From positions 1 to 64,000 of the forward strand of contig JASBVG010000070.1 of the NCBI GenBank assembly GCA_030147505.1: a DNA stretch of 64,000 nt, given 5' to 3'. This document shows positions 17,027-25,937 of this stretch, piece after piece. Below the pieces are notes generated by a model, which saw only the letters and a list, made by a program, of their open reading frames with translations, was not told the origin of the DNA and made no database searches. Position 1 is the stretch's first letter. Each line of letters opens with the position of its first letter. Position numbers and translations under genes: made by a program. This DNA comes from Tardiphaga sp. (lineage in GTDB: Bacteria > Pseudomonadota > Alphaproteobacteria > Rhizobiales > Xanthobacteraceae).

Positions 17027-18009
17027 GCGGACCTCCCGTTGATCCGGTCCAGAGCGTCGCGCCACATCGGGCTCGCCGTGGCGAACACGTTGTAGCCGAC
17101 CCACGGATGCCGCTTGATCCCGTCCAGGACCGAGGGGTCGTTCACGGCGACGAACCGGCCGGCGGTTGGATCGAACGCGTGGACTGCCAAAGGGGTGCTG
17201 CCGAGCAGATGTCTAGACACAGTGTGGTTGGGATCGTTGCCGTGCTCCTCGCAGACGAACAGGGCGTCGGCGGCCATGAGGCTCCGCGCGCCTTCGAGTG
17301 CGTCGATCTCCACGCCCTCGACGTCGAGCTTGACCACGACGGGCCTGCCGCGCTCGATGGCTCCGGCGGCCGCGAGACCGTCAAGCGAGACCCTTCGCAC
17401 CGATCCGTCGGCCGTGTCCGTCTCCTCGGTCGCGAGCGCCTCGTGGCGGTCGCCCACGATCCGGACGAGACCCTCCGAGCTGCCGATCGCGGCATGCAGG
17501 CATTCGAACCGGCCGCCGTTGAGCGCGTAGTTCAGCGCCAGGCGCCGCATGTTGGCGGGCGCGGCCTCGATGGCGAGGGCCTGCTTGGAGCCGAAGGGCC
17601 TGCTCGAGACGAGTACCGACCAGTAGCCGAAATTGGCGCCGCAATCGACGAAAGCATAGTCGATGTCCGAGACTTCGCGGAGGAACATCTCGATCTCGTC
17701 TTCGTAACGGTAGGCCGGATTGAGGAGACGGCTCCAATAGCCGTCGCCGAAGGGAATCGAGAACACGGCGTCGCCGTTCAGCCGAACCCTGACGTCGCGG
17801 GTCTTGATGCCGCCGGCGACGACCGCGCATCCGAGCCGATAGCCGCGATGCCCGAAGGGCATCGTCAGCACCGAGCCGAGGCGGAGGACCGCGAAGGCCA
17901 TCCGCTCCGCGGCGCCCGCGCCCGTCAGCCGGTCCGCCGCGCGGTCGAAGACGAGAACGTCATCGGCCTGACCGCGCCCCGTCGTCCGCACTTCCGCTTC
18001 GAAAGCCAT
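17023..18009 (-). CDS. FkbM-family methyltransferase
   Basis: 328 residues, cytoplasmic. The SAM-binding loop FVDCGANFGYW (about 120-130) and the second family signature VVVKLDVEGVEIDALEGA (about 224-241) are both intact. FkbM proteins O-methylate sugars and small molecules. The gene is overlapped by the multicopper-oxidase fusion start by 4 nt, so it is a true member of the copper operon rather than a bystander. The substrate is unknown; a secreted copper ligand or envelope sugar are guesses. Fifteen His residues, but no clear metal motif. Confidence 0.9.
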   Translation of the reverse strand: MAFEAEVRTTGRGQADDVLVFDRAADRLTGAGAAERMAFAVLRLGSVLTMPFGHRGYRLGCAVVAGGIKTRDVRVRLNGDAVFSIPFGDGYWSRLLNPAYRYEDEIEMFLREVSDIDYAFVDCGANFGYWSVLVSSRPFGSKQALAIEAAPANMRRLALNYALNGGRFECLHAAIGSSEGLVRIVGDRHEALATEETDTADGSVRRVSLDGLAAAGAIERGRPVVVKLDVEGVEIDALEGARSLMAADALFVCEEHGNDPNHTVSRHLLGSTPLAVHAFDPTAGRFVAVNDPSVLDGIKRHPWVGYNVFATASPMWRDALDRINGRSA

Positions 18010-18076
18010 GATGTCCCCTCCGCCGGTCGGCGACGTCTGCAGCGTCCCCTCGGTGGCCGGGGACGCCGCAGCAGGC

Positions 18077-18382
18077 TCACTTGCTCTTCTGGATCTTGGT
18101 GATTGCGATGCCGTCGTTGCCGCGCTCGGCGACGAACTGCACCTTGTCGCCGGCCTTGACCTGCTTGAGCATCGCCGGATCCTGCACCTTGAAGACCATC
18201 GTCATGCCGTCCTCGTCCATGCCGAGGTTCTTGATCGGGCCGTGCTTGAGCGTGATCTTCTTCGCCGCCTCGTCGACCTTCTTGACCTCGCCGGCGACCA
18301 TCGCCTCCTGCGCGAGGCCGAGAGAAGGAGCGAGAAGCGAGAGAGCGACGACGGCCGCGGCGAGCTTGTTGGTCTTGATCAT
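18077..18382 (-). CDS. cusF: CusF-like periplasmic copper-binding protein
   Basis: 101 residues: signal peptide (cleavage near GLA-Q), then the small OB-fold of CusF: GEVKKVDEAAKKITLKHGPI, GMTMVFKVQDPAML, KAGDKVQFV. The His (KH) and the MTM methionines that hold Cu(I) are conserved; the Trp that caps copper in E. coli CusF is absent (GMDEDG in that place). AAGGAAG precedes the ATG. It is expected to deliver Cu(I) to the CusCBA pump, although encoded far from cusA. Confidence 0.92.
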   Translation of the reverse strand: MIKTNKLAAAVVALSLLAPSLGLAQEAMVAGEVKKVDEAAKKITLKHGPIKNLGMDEDGMTMVFKVQDPAMLKQVKAGDKVQFVAERGNDGIAITKIQKSK

Positions 18383-18400
18383 CTTTCTTCCTTTCGATTG

Positions 18401-18889
18401 CTATTTGACGACGACGGTACCGACCATTCCCGCTTCGCGGTGGCCGGGTATGAGACACGCGTATTCGAACTCGCCCGCCTTGCTGAACCGCCAGACGAGA
18501 TCGCCCGTCTTGCTCGGAGCCAGCCTTCTGGCGTTCGGGTCGTCGTGCTCCATGTCGGGATTCTTCGCCATGGATGCCCCGTGCCTCAGATTCTCCTCGG
18601 TCGTCCCGAGGACGAATTCGTGGTCGAGCTGTCCGCCGTTGCGGAGCACGAACCGGATCTGCTCGTCCTTGCGGACCTCGATCTTCGCCGGGACGAACAG
18701 CATCTTGCCGTTCGCTTCCGTCAGCGAGACCTGAACGATGCGGGCAGCCTTCTTCGCGTCGCCGGGCTCGCCGGTCGCGTACGTCTCGGCATGCTGCGCG
18801 TGACCGGCGTGCTCGCCGGCCGCGAGCGCCGTACCCGCGGAGGCGAGCGCTGCCGCGACGACCACCACCGAAACCTTCAGTCTTCTCAT
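18401..18889 (-). CDS. Cupredoxin-domain copper protein
   Basis: 162 residues: signal peptide (cleavage near ALA-A), a His-rich mature N-terminus (GEHAGHAQHAE), then a cupredoxin fold: VSLTEANGKMLFVPAKIEV, LDHEFVLG, and YACLIPGHREAGMVG supplying the type 1 ligands Cys, His and Met. Resembles CopI and other blue copper proteins of resistance operons. The ATG at 18889 has AAGGAGA upstream; the earlier ATG at 18922 would overlap the neighbouring gene. Electron or copper transfer to the multicopper oxidases is likely. Confidence 0.9.
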   Translation of the reverse strand: MRRLKVSVVVVAAALASAGTALAAGEHAGHAQHAETYATGEPGDAKKAARIVQVSLTEANGKMLFVPAKIEVRKDEQIRFVLRNGGQLDHEFVLGTTEENLRHGASMAKNPDMEHDDPNARRLAPSKTGDLVWRFSKAGEFEYACLIPGHREAGMVGTVVVK

Positions 18890-18918
18890 AAGTGTCTCCT
18901 TTTTATCCGGGCGGACCA

Positions 18919-20301
18919 TCACATCCCCTTCATTCCCTTGTGGTTCATCGTCTTCGGCATCTGCTTGGCGGGCGGCTTTCCGCCGTCCTGACGCGCGGGA
19001 GTGGCCTGCGGCGTCTGCACTTCCCAGGCGACGGTACCCTTCGGGAACTGATAGGGACCCGGATCCCGGTAGTCGTCACGCGCGAGCCCGTCCCTGATCT
19101 TGACGACGGTGAACATGCCGCCCATCTCGATCGGCCCGAATTGGCCGCTGCCGGTCATCATCGGCAGCGTGTTGTCGGGCATGGGCATCTCCATCTCGCC
19201 CATGGCCATGCCCGTCGATCCCATCGCCATGCCGTCGGGCGCAACCTTGCCGAGCGCCTTCGCGATGTCCTTCTTCGACACGCCGATCAGGTTCACCATG
19301 TCGTGCCCCATGGCGTTCATGGTGTGGTGGGACTTGTGGCAGTGGAACGCCCAGTCGCCGGGATTGTCGGCGAGGAAGTCGAATGCGCGGATGGCGCCGA
19401 CCGGCACGTCGGTCGTCGTCTCCGGCCACGCGGCGCTTTCCGGCACCCATCCGCCGTCGGTGCAGCTCACGGCGAACTTGTGTCCGTGCAGATGGATCGG
19501 GTGGTTGGTCATGGTCAGGTTGCCGATCCGGACGCGCACCTTGTCGCCGAGCCGCACCGGCATGACGTCGATTCCGGGAAACACGCGGCTGTTCCACGTC
19601 CACATGTTGAAGTCGGTCATCTCGGTGACCTTCGGCAGGAACGTGCCGGGGTCGATGAGGTAGCTGCTCATGATGAAGACGAAATCGCGGTCGACGGCTC
19701 GGAAGCTGCGGTCCCGCGGATGCACGACGATCATGCCCATCATGCCCATCGCCATCTGGACCATCTCGTCCGAGTGCGGGTGGTACATGAAGGTGCCGCT
19801 ATGCTTCATCTCGAATTCGTAGACGAACGTCTTCCCCACCGGGATGTGCGGCTGCGACAACCCACCGACGCCGTCCATGCCGGACGGCAGGATGACGCCG
19901 TGCCAATGGACCGTCGTCGCCTCGGGAAGCTTGTTGGTCACGAAGATGCGGACCTTGTCGCCCTCGACGCATTCGATCGTCGGCCCCGGAGACTGGCCGT
20001 TGTAGCCCCACAGATGCGCCTTCATCCCTTCGGCGAACTCCCGCACTACCGGCTCCGCGACCAGATGGAATTCCTTCCAGTCGCCGTTCATCCGCCAGGG
20101 CAGCGTCCAGCCGTTCAGCGTGACCACCGGATTGTAGTCGGGGCCCGAGGAGGGATGCAGCGGCGGCTGCATCGACGTCTTCTCCATGGTAGGCGCCTCG
20201 GGAATGCTCGCCGCCTGCGCGCGCCCGGAGATCGCCGCTGCGCCCGCCAGCGCGGTGGCGGAGCCGAGGAAGTTGCGTCGGGAAAGGATGGGATCGTTCA
20301 T
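18919..20301 (-). CDS. Tat-exported multicopper oxidase (CopA/PcoA type)
   Basis: 460 residues. Twin-Arg signal (LSRRNFLGS) and cleavage near AQA-A. All four copper motifs are present: TTVHWHGVI, MYHPHSDE, HPIHLHGHKF and FHCHKSHHTMNAMGHDM. Met-rich segments (MVQMAMGMMGMI and the GMAMGSTGMAMGEMEMPMP tract) suit Cu(I) binding. It oxidises periplasmic Cu(I) to the less toxic Cu(II) after folded export with copper. The start shares a base with the upstream TolC stop (TGATG). This CopA-type oxidase is distinct from the P-type ATPase CopA at 23200. Confidence 0.93.
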   Translation of the reverse strand: MNDPILSRRNFLGSATALAGAAAISGRAQAASIPEAPTMEKTSMQPPLHPSSGPDYNPVVTLNGWTLPWRMNGDWKEFHLVAEPVVREFAEGMKAHLWGYNGQSPGPTIECVEGDKVRIFVTNKLPEATTVHWHGVILPSGMDGVGGLSQPHIPVGKTFVYEFEMKHSGTFMYHPHSDEMVQMAMGMMGMIVVHPRDRSFRAVDRDFVFIMSSYLIDPGTFLPKVTEMTDFNMWTWNSRVFPGIDVMPVRLGDKVRVRIGNLTMTNHPIHLHGHKFAVSCTDGGWVPESAAWPETTTDVPVGAIRAFDFLADNPGDWAFHCHKSHHTMNAMGHDMVNLIGVSKKDIAKALGKVAPDGMAMGSTGMAMGEMEMPMPDNTLPMMTGSGQFGPIEMGGMFTVVKIRDGLARDDYRDPGPYQFPKGTVAWEVQTPQATPARQDGGKPPAKQMPKTMNHKGMKGM

Positions 20302-21752
20302 CAGTGGCCTCCGCCGGCCGACGCCTGAGCGGTCGTCGTGCCCGTCGATTGGGATGTGGATTCGCCTCGTCCGCCGCCGTTGACGGCGGTCAGCAGCGTG
20401 GAGTCCGCGAGCCAGAAGTCGCGCTTGGCAGCCACCGCCGTGCGCTGCGCGGCGATCCGCGCCGTCGCCTCGACGACCAGCGCGAACACGTCGATCTGCA
20501 TGCTCGAATAGCGCAGTTGCAGCTCTTCGGAGATCACCTGCCGCAGCGGCAGCACCTCGCGCTGGTACTGCGAGGCGACGTCGTAGGTCGCGCGGTAGGT
20601 CCGGAAGGCGTCGCGCGCCTCCGAGCGGACGTTGACCGCCTTCTCCGTCAGGAGATTGAACGCCTGATTGTAGATCTCGGCCGATTGCCTGACCCGCACC
20701 TCGCCGCCGTCGAAGATCGGGATCTGGAAGTCGATGGAGACGCTGCGGCTCCGTCCGGACCCTCCGAGCTCCTTGCTCTGCGATCCCGACATGTCCAGCA
20801 GGGTGACGAAGCGTGTCGCCTGCGTGAGTTCAAGCGATTTGGCGAGCGCCAGAAGGTCGATGCGGGCCATCTGGAGGTCGAGCCTGCGCTCCACCGCCTG
20901 CACCTCGATCAGCGGAAGCGAGGACGGACGGCGCGGAAGCGATGGCAGCCTGCCGGGGATCCTGATGTCCGTATCGGTCCCCCAAAGCCCGAGCAGCCTG
21001 ATGAGGCGCTCGCGCGAGCTCGACGCTTCCTGCCTGGCCGATCCCAGGTCCGCGGTGGTTTCCGCATAGAAGGCCTGCTGTCGGGCCTGGTCGAGTTTGT
21101 TCAGGGATCCCGTCTGCCCGAGCTTGTGGGCGAGCTGTGCGGTGGTCTCGGCGATCGTCCTGGCTTCCGTAAGGACCGCCACCAGTTCGTTCGCTGCCGA
21201 TGCGCGGTAGAACGCCTCTCTGACGTCCGCGGCGAGGCGCAACGTCTGCTCCGCGGCGGCGAGCTGCGCGCGCTTGAAGCGCTCGCGCGCGATCTCGGAA
21301 CGGAAGGGCAACGTGGCGAGGGCCAGGATGTCGCCGGCGACCTGGCGCGAGACCTCGACCGAGCCGCCGCTCACGCTCCGCGATATCGAGAACGAAGGAT
21401 TCGGAGGCAGGCTGTCGGCGACCATGTCGGCTTCGGCGAGCGCGAGTTCGTTGTACGTCGCCTGAAGTCCGCGATTGTTGAGGAGTGCGATCTGCACCGC
21501 AGAGTCGACGGTCAGCGTGCGCGCCTTCAGTCTCTTTATCGTCTGCTCCGCGACAGGCGCATCGTCCGCCGAGCGGATGGCGATCACGTCCTTGCGGATC
21601 GCGTCGTCCGTGACAGCCGCGACCACTCCCATGCCCTTGTCGGGAGAGAAGCTGGCGCAGCCGGAGAGCAGCAGGGCCGAGAGCAGGAGAGCGCCGGCCG
21701 AGACGCGTCCGCGGTAGTGGGAAGTCATGCGTGAGTGATGCTTGATCGGCAT
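20301..21752 (-). CDS. TolC-family outer-membrane lipoprotein
   Basis: 483 residues with a lipobox (LLLSGC, Cys 32) and the repeated helices of outer-membrane efflux proteins (TVDSAVQIALLNNRGLQATYNELALAEADMV, EIYNQAFNLLTEKAVNVRSEARDAFRTYRATYDVA). Encoded between a small lipoprotein and the multicopper oxidase without a pump gene beside it; TolC-like/CopB-position proteins of this kind are common in cop operons. The ATG at 21752 lies 9 nt after the previous stop with a GTAGGGG site; the ATG at 21728 has none. Confidence 0.9.
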   Translation of the reverse strand: MPIKHHSRMTSHYRGRVSAGALLLSALLLSGCASFSPDKGMGVVAAVTDDAIRKDVIAIRSADDAPVAEQTIKRLKARTLTVDSAVQIALLNNRGLQATYNELALAEADMVADSLPPNPSFSISRSVSGGSVEVSRQVAGDILALATLPFRSEIARERFKRAQLAAAEQTLRLAADVREAFYRASAANELVAVLTEARTIAETTAQLAHKLGQTGSLNKLDQARQQAFYAETTADLGSARQEASSSRERLIRLLGLWGTDTDIRIPGRLPSLPRRPSSLPLIEVQAVERRLDLQMARIDLLALAKSLELTQATRFVTLLDMSGSQSKELGGSGRSRSVSIDFQIPIFDGGEVRVRQSAEIYNQAFNLLTEKAVNVRSEARDAFRTYRATYDVASQYQREVLPLRQVISEELQLRYSSMQIDVFALVVEATARIAAQRTAVAAKRDFWLADSTLLTAVNGGGRGESTSQSTGTTTAQASAGGGH

Positions 21753-21761
21753 GATGCGCCC

Positions 21762-22055
21762 CTACTCGCCGGACTTTGACGAGGGAGCGACGCGATCGTT
21801 GCGCTGCCGCCATTCCGACGGCGACACGGGCCGCATCGAGGTGTACGGCCCGACCACCGAACGGTATCCGACCTTCGGCACCGGCACGCCCGGATCGGCG
21901 GGGTCCGCCCTCAACAGCGGTCCCGTCGCCGGGAGACAGCCGCCGAGGATCAGCGCCCCCGCGGAAAGTCCCGCCAGCGTCCTCACCCGCTTATGAAATA
22001 GTCCCTCGGCCACCGAACGAACGGCGGCGAACTTCGCCCCAAACTGCGCAAACAT
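21762..22055 (-). CDS. Small lipoprotein, function unknown
   Basis: 97 residues with a lipobox ILGGC (Cys 40) after a long positively charged N-region. The mature 57 residues are Pro/Gly-rich (GVPVPKVGYRSVVGPYTSMRPVSP) and end in a charged tail. AGGAAGAG precedes the ATG at 22055; an earlier ATG at 22115 gives an unlikely hydrophilic extension. It lies 9 nt before the TolC gene and may be a partner of it. Confidence 0.75.
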   Translation of the reverse strand: MFAQFGAKFAAVRSVAEGLFHKRVRTLAGLSAGALILGGCLPATGPLLRADPADPGVPVPKVGYRSVVGPYTSMRPVSPSEWRQRNDRVAPSSKSGE

Positions 22056-22133
22056 GTTCTCTTCCTGAAATGACGGCGGACCACGGGCCTTGTCCGCCCA
22101 CCAGGGGCGAGGCACCGCGTCGAAACGGTCGGA

Positions 22134-22679
22134 TCAGGAAGCGATGGGGGGACGGTAGTGGACGACCGGCGCGTTGTCCGCCGGCGCGCTGTACGATGTC
22201 GCGACGCGGATCAGGGTCGGGACGGAGGGAACGGTAACCTCGACGATCGGCGCCGGCAGAACCGTCAGGCACATCAGGGCGCAGCACTGGCCCGACATGT
22301 GAGGATTCTTCTTCGCCGGAGCCTCGTCGGAGGACGAAGCCAATATCGCCGACGCATCGTCGCCATCGTCCATCGACGGAGCGGATGCATGATCGTGCGC
22401 GGGCTCGCCGACGGAATGCATATGCATTGCCCCAGTCGCGACGCCCTCGATCGTCATGCAGTCGACGACGGCGTGATGGCCAGGCAACGCGTAGGACAGC
22501 GTCGGCGCCAAGATGCAGAGCACGTAGACCAGGGCGGCAATCCACCCGGCCTTTCTGCGCTGCTTCGTGGTGAACCTGACGAACATTCCGGATCCGCTGC
22601 CATTGGTCGCGCGACGCGACCTCGGGACCATATCGCCGAAAAACCGATACGCCAAGCTGGAAACCGGCGGACGGATCAT
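22134..22679 (-). CDS. Exported protein with His/Met/Cys patches (DUF2946-like)
   Basis: 181 residues: a 40-residue lead, one hydrophobic signal or anchor segment (WIAALVYVLCILAPTLSYA), then a ligand-rich part: HHAVVDCM, MHMHSVGEPAHDHAS and NPHMSGQCCALMCLTVLP. The CC-x3-C patch resembles small DUF2946-like proteins. The ATG at 22679 overlaps the csoR stop (ATGA) and has GGAG 8 nt upstream, so it is coupled to the repressor gene. An alternative start at 22586 would trim the lead. Copper binding in the periplasm is inferred. Confidence 0.7.
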   Translation of the reverse strand: MIRPPVSSLAYRFFGDMVPRSRRATNGSGSGMFVRFTTKQRRKAGWIAALVYVLCILAPTLSYALPGHHAVVDCMTIEGVATGAMHMHSVGEPAHDHASAPSMDDGDDASAILASSSDEAPAKKNPHMSGQCCALMCLTVLPAPIVEVTVPSVPTLIRVATSYSAPADNAPVVHYRPPIAS

Positions 22680-22951
22680 CGCTCCGCCCTGCCGATGACG
22701 GCCATCAGTTCGGTGATCTTCTGACGTTGATCCGCCTTGTCGCCGCTCGCGATCGCATGCTCGACGCAATGGGAGACGTGGTCCTTCAGGACCTCCTCCT
22801 CGACTCGGCGAAGCGCGGCGCGCACGGCGGAGATCTGCGTGACGACGTCGATGCAGTAACGGTCTTCCTCGACCATCTTCGACAGGCCGCGGACCTGCCC
22901 CTCGATCCGGCCGAGCCTTTTCTTCACCGATGCCTTGATGTCCTCGCGCAT
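22676..22951 (-). CDS. csoR: CsoR-family copper-sensing repressor
   Basis: 91 residues, all-helical CsoR/RcnR fold (KKRLGRIEGQVRGLSKMVEEDRYCIDVVTQISAVRAAL). C33, H58 and C62 reproduce the C-H-C Cu(I) site of CsoR with the same spacing as C36/H61/C65 of M. tuberculosis CsoR. The gene is divergent from the copper ATPase gene at 23200. An identical 15-bp palindrome lies just upstream of each gene, so CsoR probably represses both directions and is relieved by Cu(I). Confidence 0.94.
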   Translation of the reverse strand: MREDIKASVKKRLGRIEGQVRGLSKMVEEDRYCIDVVTQISAVRAALRRVEEEVLKDHVSHCVEHAIASGDKADQRQKITELMAVIGRAER

Positions 22952-22961
22952 ACAGCCATTA

Positions 22962-22976
22962 TACCCCTACTGGGTA
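22962..22976. promoter_or_regulatory. Probable CsoR operator at csoR
   Basis: TACCCCTACTGGGTA: inverted repeat TACCC/GGGTA with a 5-nt centre, 11 bp upstream of the csoR ATG. The same 15 bases, followed by a similar GGGTT, recur at 23158-23172. The G/C-tract palindrome is in the style of CsoR operators. Confidence 0.75.
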
Positions 22977-23157
22977 CGGGTTGCAAGTGGCGGAGTCCCG
23001 CGCGGATGGACGTGCGAACGATACCTCTGTCTCCCGGTTTCCGCCATCTACGGAACTCGTCGCAGGCGTGCAGCAGTGAGGCGCCGTGCTGTAGAGGTCC
23101 ATATCGGCTGCTCCGGCGCTCGCGATCGCCTTGATTTTGTCGCCTGACCGGTTCATA

Positions 23158-23172
23158 TACCCCTACTGGGTA
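23158..23172. promoter_or_regulatory. Probable CsoR operator at copA
   Basis: Second exact copy of TACCCCTACTGGGTA, 28 nt upstream of the copper ATPase ATG at 23200, placed to block its promoter. The 170-odd bases between the two copies hold the divergent promoters; no gene is seen there. Confidence 0.75.
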
Positions 23173-23199
23173 TGGGTTTTCATCTCGCTGGAGGATGTC

Positions 23200-25677
23200 A
23201 TGTCGGATGCGAAGAAGCACGGCTCGGGTGGTTGCGGGTGCAGCTCGAAGAAGGAAACGGCTCCGGCGGAATCCGGCGCGTCCGGCTGCTGCGGCGGGAC
23301 TGGCCACGCCCATAACGGCCATCACTCCCATGGGGAACATGCCCACGGCGCCACCGCCGGCACGATCGATCCCGTCTGCGGAATGACCGTCGATCCGGAC
23401 AAGACCCCGCATAGGTTCGCAGTCGCCGGCGAGACCCATCACTTCTGCTCGGCGGGCTGCCGAAGCAAGTTCGCCGCAGACCCTCAGCGATACCTGCAGA
23501 AGTCGTCGTCCGGCACGCCTGCTGCTCCGGCGCCCGAGGGCACCATATACACCTGCCCGATGCATCCGGAGATCCGCCAGATCGGTCCGGGAAGCTGCCC
23601 GATCTGCGGCATGGCGCTCGAACCGGATCTGGTCTCTCTGGACGATGCGCCGAATCCCGAACTCGCGGACATGACGCGGCGGTTCTGGATCGGCCTCGCC
23701 CTGGCCGCACCTGCCGTCGTGCTCGAGATGGGCGGCCATCTGGCCGGCGGCCATGGCCTGCTCGACGCGGGCCTGTCCAACTGGATCCAGCTCGCCTTCG
23801 CGACGCCCGTCGTCCTGTGGGCCGGATGGCCGTTCTTCGTGCGCGGCTGGCAGTCTCTCGTCACCCGCAATCTGAACATGTTCACCCTGGTCGCGATGGG
23901 CACCGGCGTCGCCTACGTCTACAGCCTGGTGGCCACGGTGCTGCCGGGAGTTTTCCCGCCGGCGTTCAGGGGGCATGGCGGTGCCGTCGCGGTATACTTC
24001 GAGGCGGCTGCGGTGATCACAGTCCTCGTCCTGCTCGGTCAGGTCCTCGAACTGCGCGCCCGGGAGGCGACGTCGGGCGCCATCAAGGCGCTGCTCGACC
24101 TCGCCCCGAAGACCGCGAGGCTGGTGGACGACGCGGGCGAGGACCATGAGGTCACGCTGGACAGCCTGCGCGTCGGCGACAGGCTTCGCGTCCGTCCGGG
24201 CGAGAAGGTGCCGGTCGACGGAATCATGATCGAGGGCCGGTCCACCATCGACGAATCCTTGGTCACGGGCGAATCCATGCCGGTCACCAAGGAGCCCGGC
24301 GCGAAGGTCGTCGCCGGCTCGCTGAACCAGTCGGGCGGCTTCGTCATGCGGGCGGAAAAGGTCGGCCGCGACACGCTGCTGTCGCAGATCGTGCAGATGG
24401 TCGCGCAGGCCCAGCGGTCGCGCGCGCCCATCCAGCGCCTCGCCGACCAAGTGGCCGGATGGTTCGTGCCGGCGGTGATCGTGGTCGCCGTCGCGGCTTT
24501 CGCGGCGTGGGCGTGGTTCGGCCCGGAGCCGCGTCTCGCGTTCGGCCTGGTCGCCGCGGTCAGCGTCCTGATCATCGCCTGCCCGTGCGCGCTCGGCCTC
24601 GCGACACCGATGTCGATCATGGTCGGCGTCGGCCGCGGTGCGGCCGCGGGCGTCCTGATCAAGAACGCCGAAGCCCTGGAGCGCATGGAGAAGATGGATA
24701 CGCTTGTCGTCGACAAGACTGGCACGCTGACCGAAGGCAAGCCCAAGGTCGTGTCAATCGTGCCGGCCGAAGGATTCGAGGAAGCCGGGATACTGCGGCT
24801 CGCAGCGAGCGTGGAGCGCTCGAGCGAGCATCCGCTGGCTGACGCGATCGTTAACGCGGCCAAGGAGCGGAGCGTCGATCTCGCGCCCGTCACGGACTTC
24901 GATTCTCCGACCGGCAAGGGGGCGACCGGCAGCGTGGACGGCCTGGCCGTGATGCTCGGCAACGCGAAATTCATGAACGCCGCCGGCGTGGACACATCGG
25001 CCCTGGAACGCTCGGCGGAGAAGCTGCGCGGCGAGGGCGCGACGGTCGTGAACATGTCGGTCGAAGGCAGCCTGGCCGGCATATTCGCCATCGCCGATCC
25101 CGTGAAGGCTACCACGCCCGACGCGCTGAAGGCGCTGGCGGCCGAGGGAATCAGGGTCATCATGTTGACAGGGGATAACCGAACCACCGCGGACGCCGTC
25201 GCGCGGCGTCTCGGCATCTCGGAAGTCGAGGCGGAAGTCTTGCCGGACCAGAAGAGCGCCGTCGTCGCGAAGCTGCAGAGGGCGGGCCGCGTGGTCGCGA
25301 TGGCGGGCGACGGCGTCAACGACGCACCCGCCCTCGCCGCCGCGGACGTGGGCATCGCCATGGGCACCGGCACCGACGTGGCCATGGAGAGCGCGGGCGT
25401 CACGTTGCTGAAGGGCGATCTCAACGGCATCGTCCGCGCCCGCCGGCTCTCGCAGGCGACCATGAGCAACATCCGGCAGAACCTTTTCTTCGCGTTCGTC
25501 TACAACGCGGCAGGAATTCCGATCGCGGCCGGGGCGCTCTATCCGACCTTCGGGATGCTGCTGTCGCCCATCATCGCCGCTGCGGCGATGGCGCTTTCTT
25601 CCGCAACCGTTGTGGGGAACGCCCTGCGTCTGCGCAGCGCTCGTCTTTGGCAGCTTGATAAGCTCAGAAATTTGTAG
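23200..25677 (+). CDS. copA: Copper-exporting P1B-type ATPase with YHS and heavy-metal-binding domains
   Basis: 825 residues. N-terminus: Cys pairs (CGC at 12-14, CC at 30-31), a His run ([15 protein letters not shown]), a YHS domain ([19 protein letters not shown]; 58-100) and a heavy-metal-binding domain ([22 protein letters not shown]; 117-138); no classical HMA domain. The core has CPC in [11 protein letters not shown] (about 461), [10 protein letters not shown] (phosphorylated Asp about 506) and [10 protein letters not shown], typical of Cu(I) exporters. The ATG at 23200 has GGAGG; an earlier in-frame ATG lies inside the operator region. Divergent to csoR with a CsoR operator in front. 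Confidence 0.95.
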   Translation: MSDAKKHGSGGCGCSSKKETAPAESGASGCCGGTGHAHNGHHSHGEHAHGATAGTIDPVCGMTVDPDKTPHRFAVAGETHHFCSAGCRSKFAADPQRYLQKSSSGTPAAPAPEGTIYTCPMHPEIRQIGPGSCPICGMALEPDLVSLDDAPNPELADMTRRFWIGLALAAPAVVLEMGGHLAGGHGLLDAGLSNWIQLAFATPVVLWAGWPFFVRGWQSLVTRNLNMFTLVAMGTGVAYVYSLVATVLPGVFPPAFRGHGGAVAVYFEAAAVITVLVLLGQVLELRAREATSGAIKALLDLAPKTARLVDDAGEDHEVTLDSLRVGDRLRVRPGEKVPVDGIMIEGRSTIDESLVTGESMPVTKEPGAKVVAGSLNQSGGFVMRAEKVGRDTLLSQIVQMVAQAQRSRAPIQRLADQVAGWFVPAVIVVAVAAFAAWAWFGPEPRLAFGLVAAVSVLIIACPCALGLATPMSIMVGVGRGAAAGVLIKNAEALERMEKMDTLVVDKTGTLTEGKPKVVSIVPAEGFEEAGILRLAASVERSSEHPLADAIVNAAKERSVDLAPVTDFDSPTGKGATGSVDGLAVMLGNAKFMNAAGVDTSALERSAEKLRGEGATVVNMSVEGSLAGIFAIADPVKATTPDALKALAAEGIRVIMLTGDNRTTADAVARRLGISEVEAEVLPDQKSAVVAKLQRAGRVVAMAGDGVNDAPALAAADVGIAMGTGTDVAMESAGVTLLKGDLNGIVRARRLSQATMSNIRQNLFFAFVYNAAGIPIAAGALYPTFGMLLSPIIAAAAMALSSATVVGNALRLRSARLWQLDKLRNL

Positions 25678-25937
25678 CAGCACATTGAGCGCCCGACGAC
25701 ATCTTGGGGCGCGAAATACGACGATCTGTCAACCGGGAGACGGGAGCTTCGATCGGCTGCAACTTGAATCCGCCACCGCCGGGAGATGTTCCGGTGGGCA
25801 TGCAGCCAGGACAAACGAAGCGCTGCATGAATCAATTGCAGCGCGGTTATCGGAAGATCGACCATCCACCACGTCTACAAAAAGCACGCCGTGACGACAT
25901 GGCCATTGGCACGCAGGGCGGATCGCCAACGCCAATC
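25678..25937. terminator. Convergent intergenic with hairpin
   Basis: Between the convergent copA and merR ends. GCGCTGCA (25820-25827) and TGCAGCGC (25837-25844) form a perfect 8-bp stem with a 9-nt loop; no T-run follows, so it is at best a weak or Rho-assisted terminator. No gene is supported in the rest. Confidence 0.4.
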
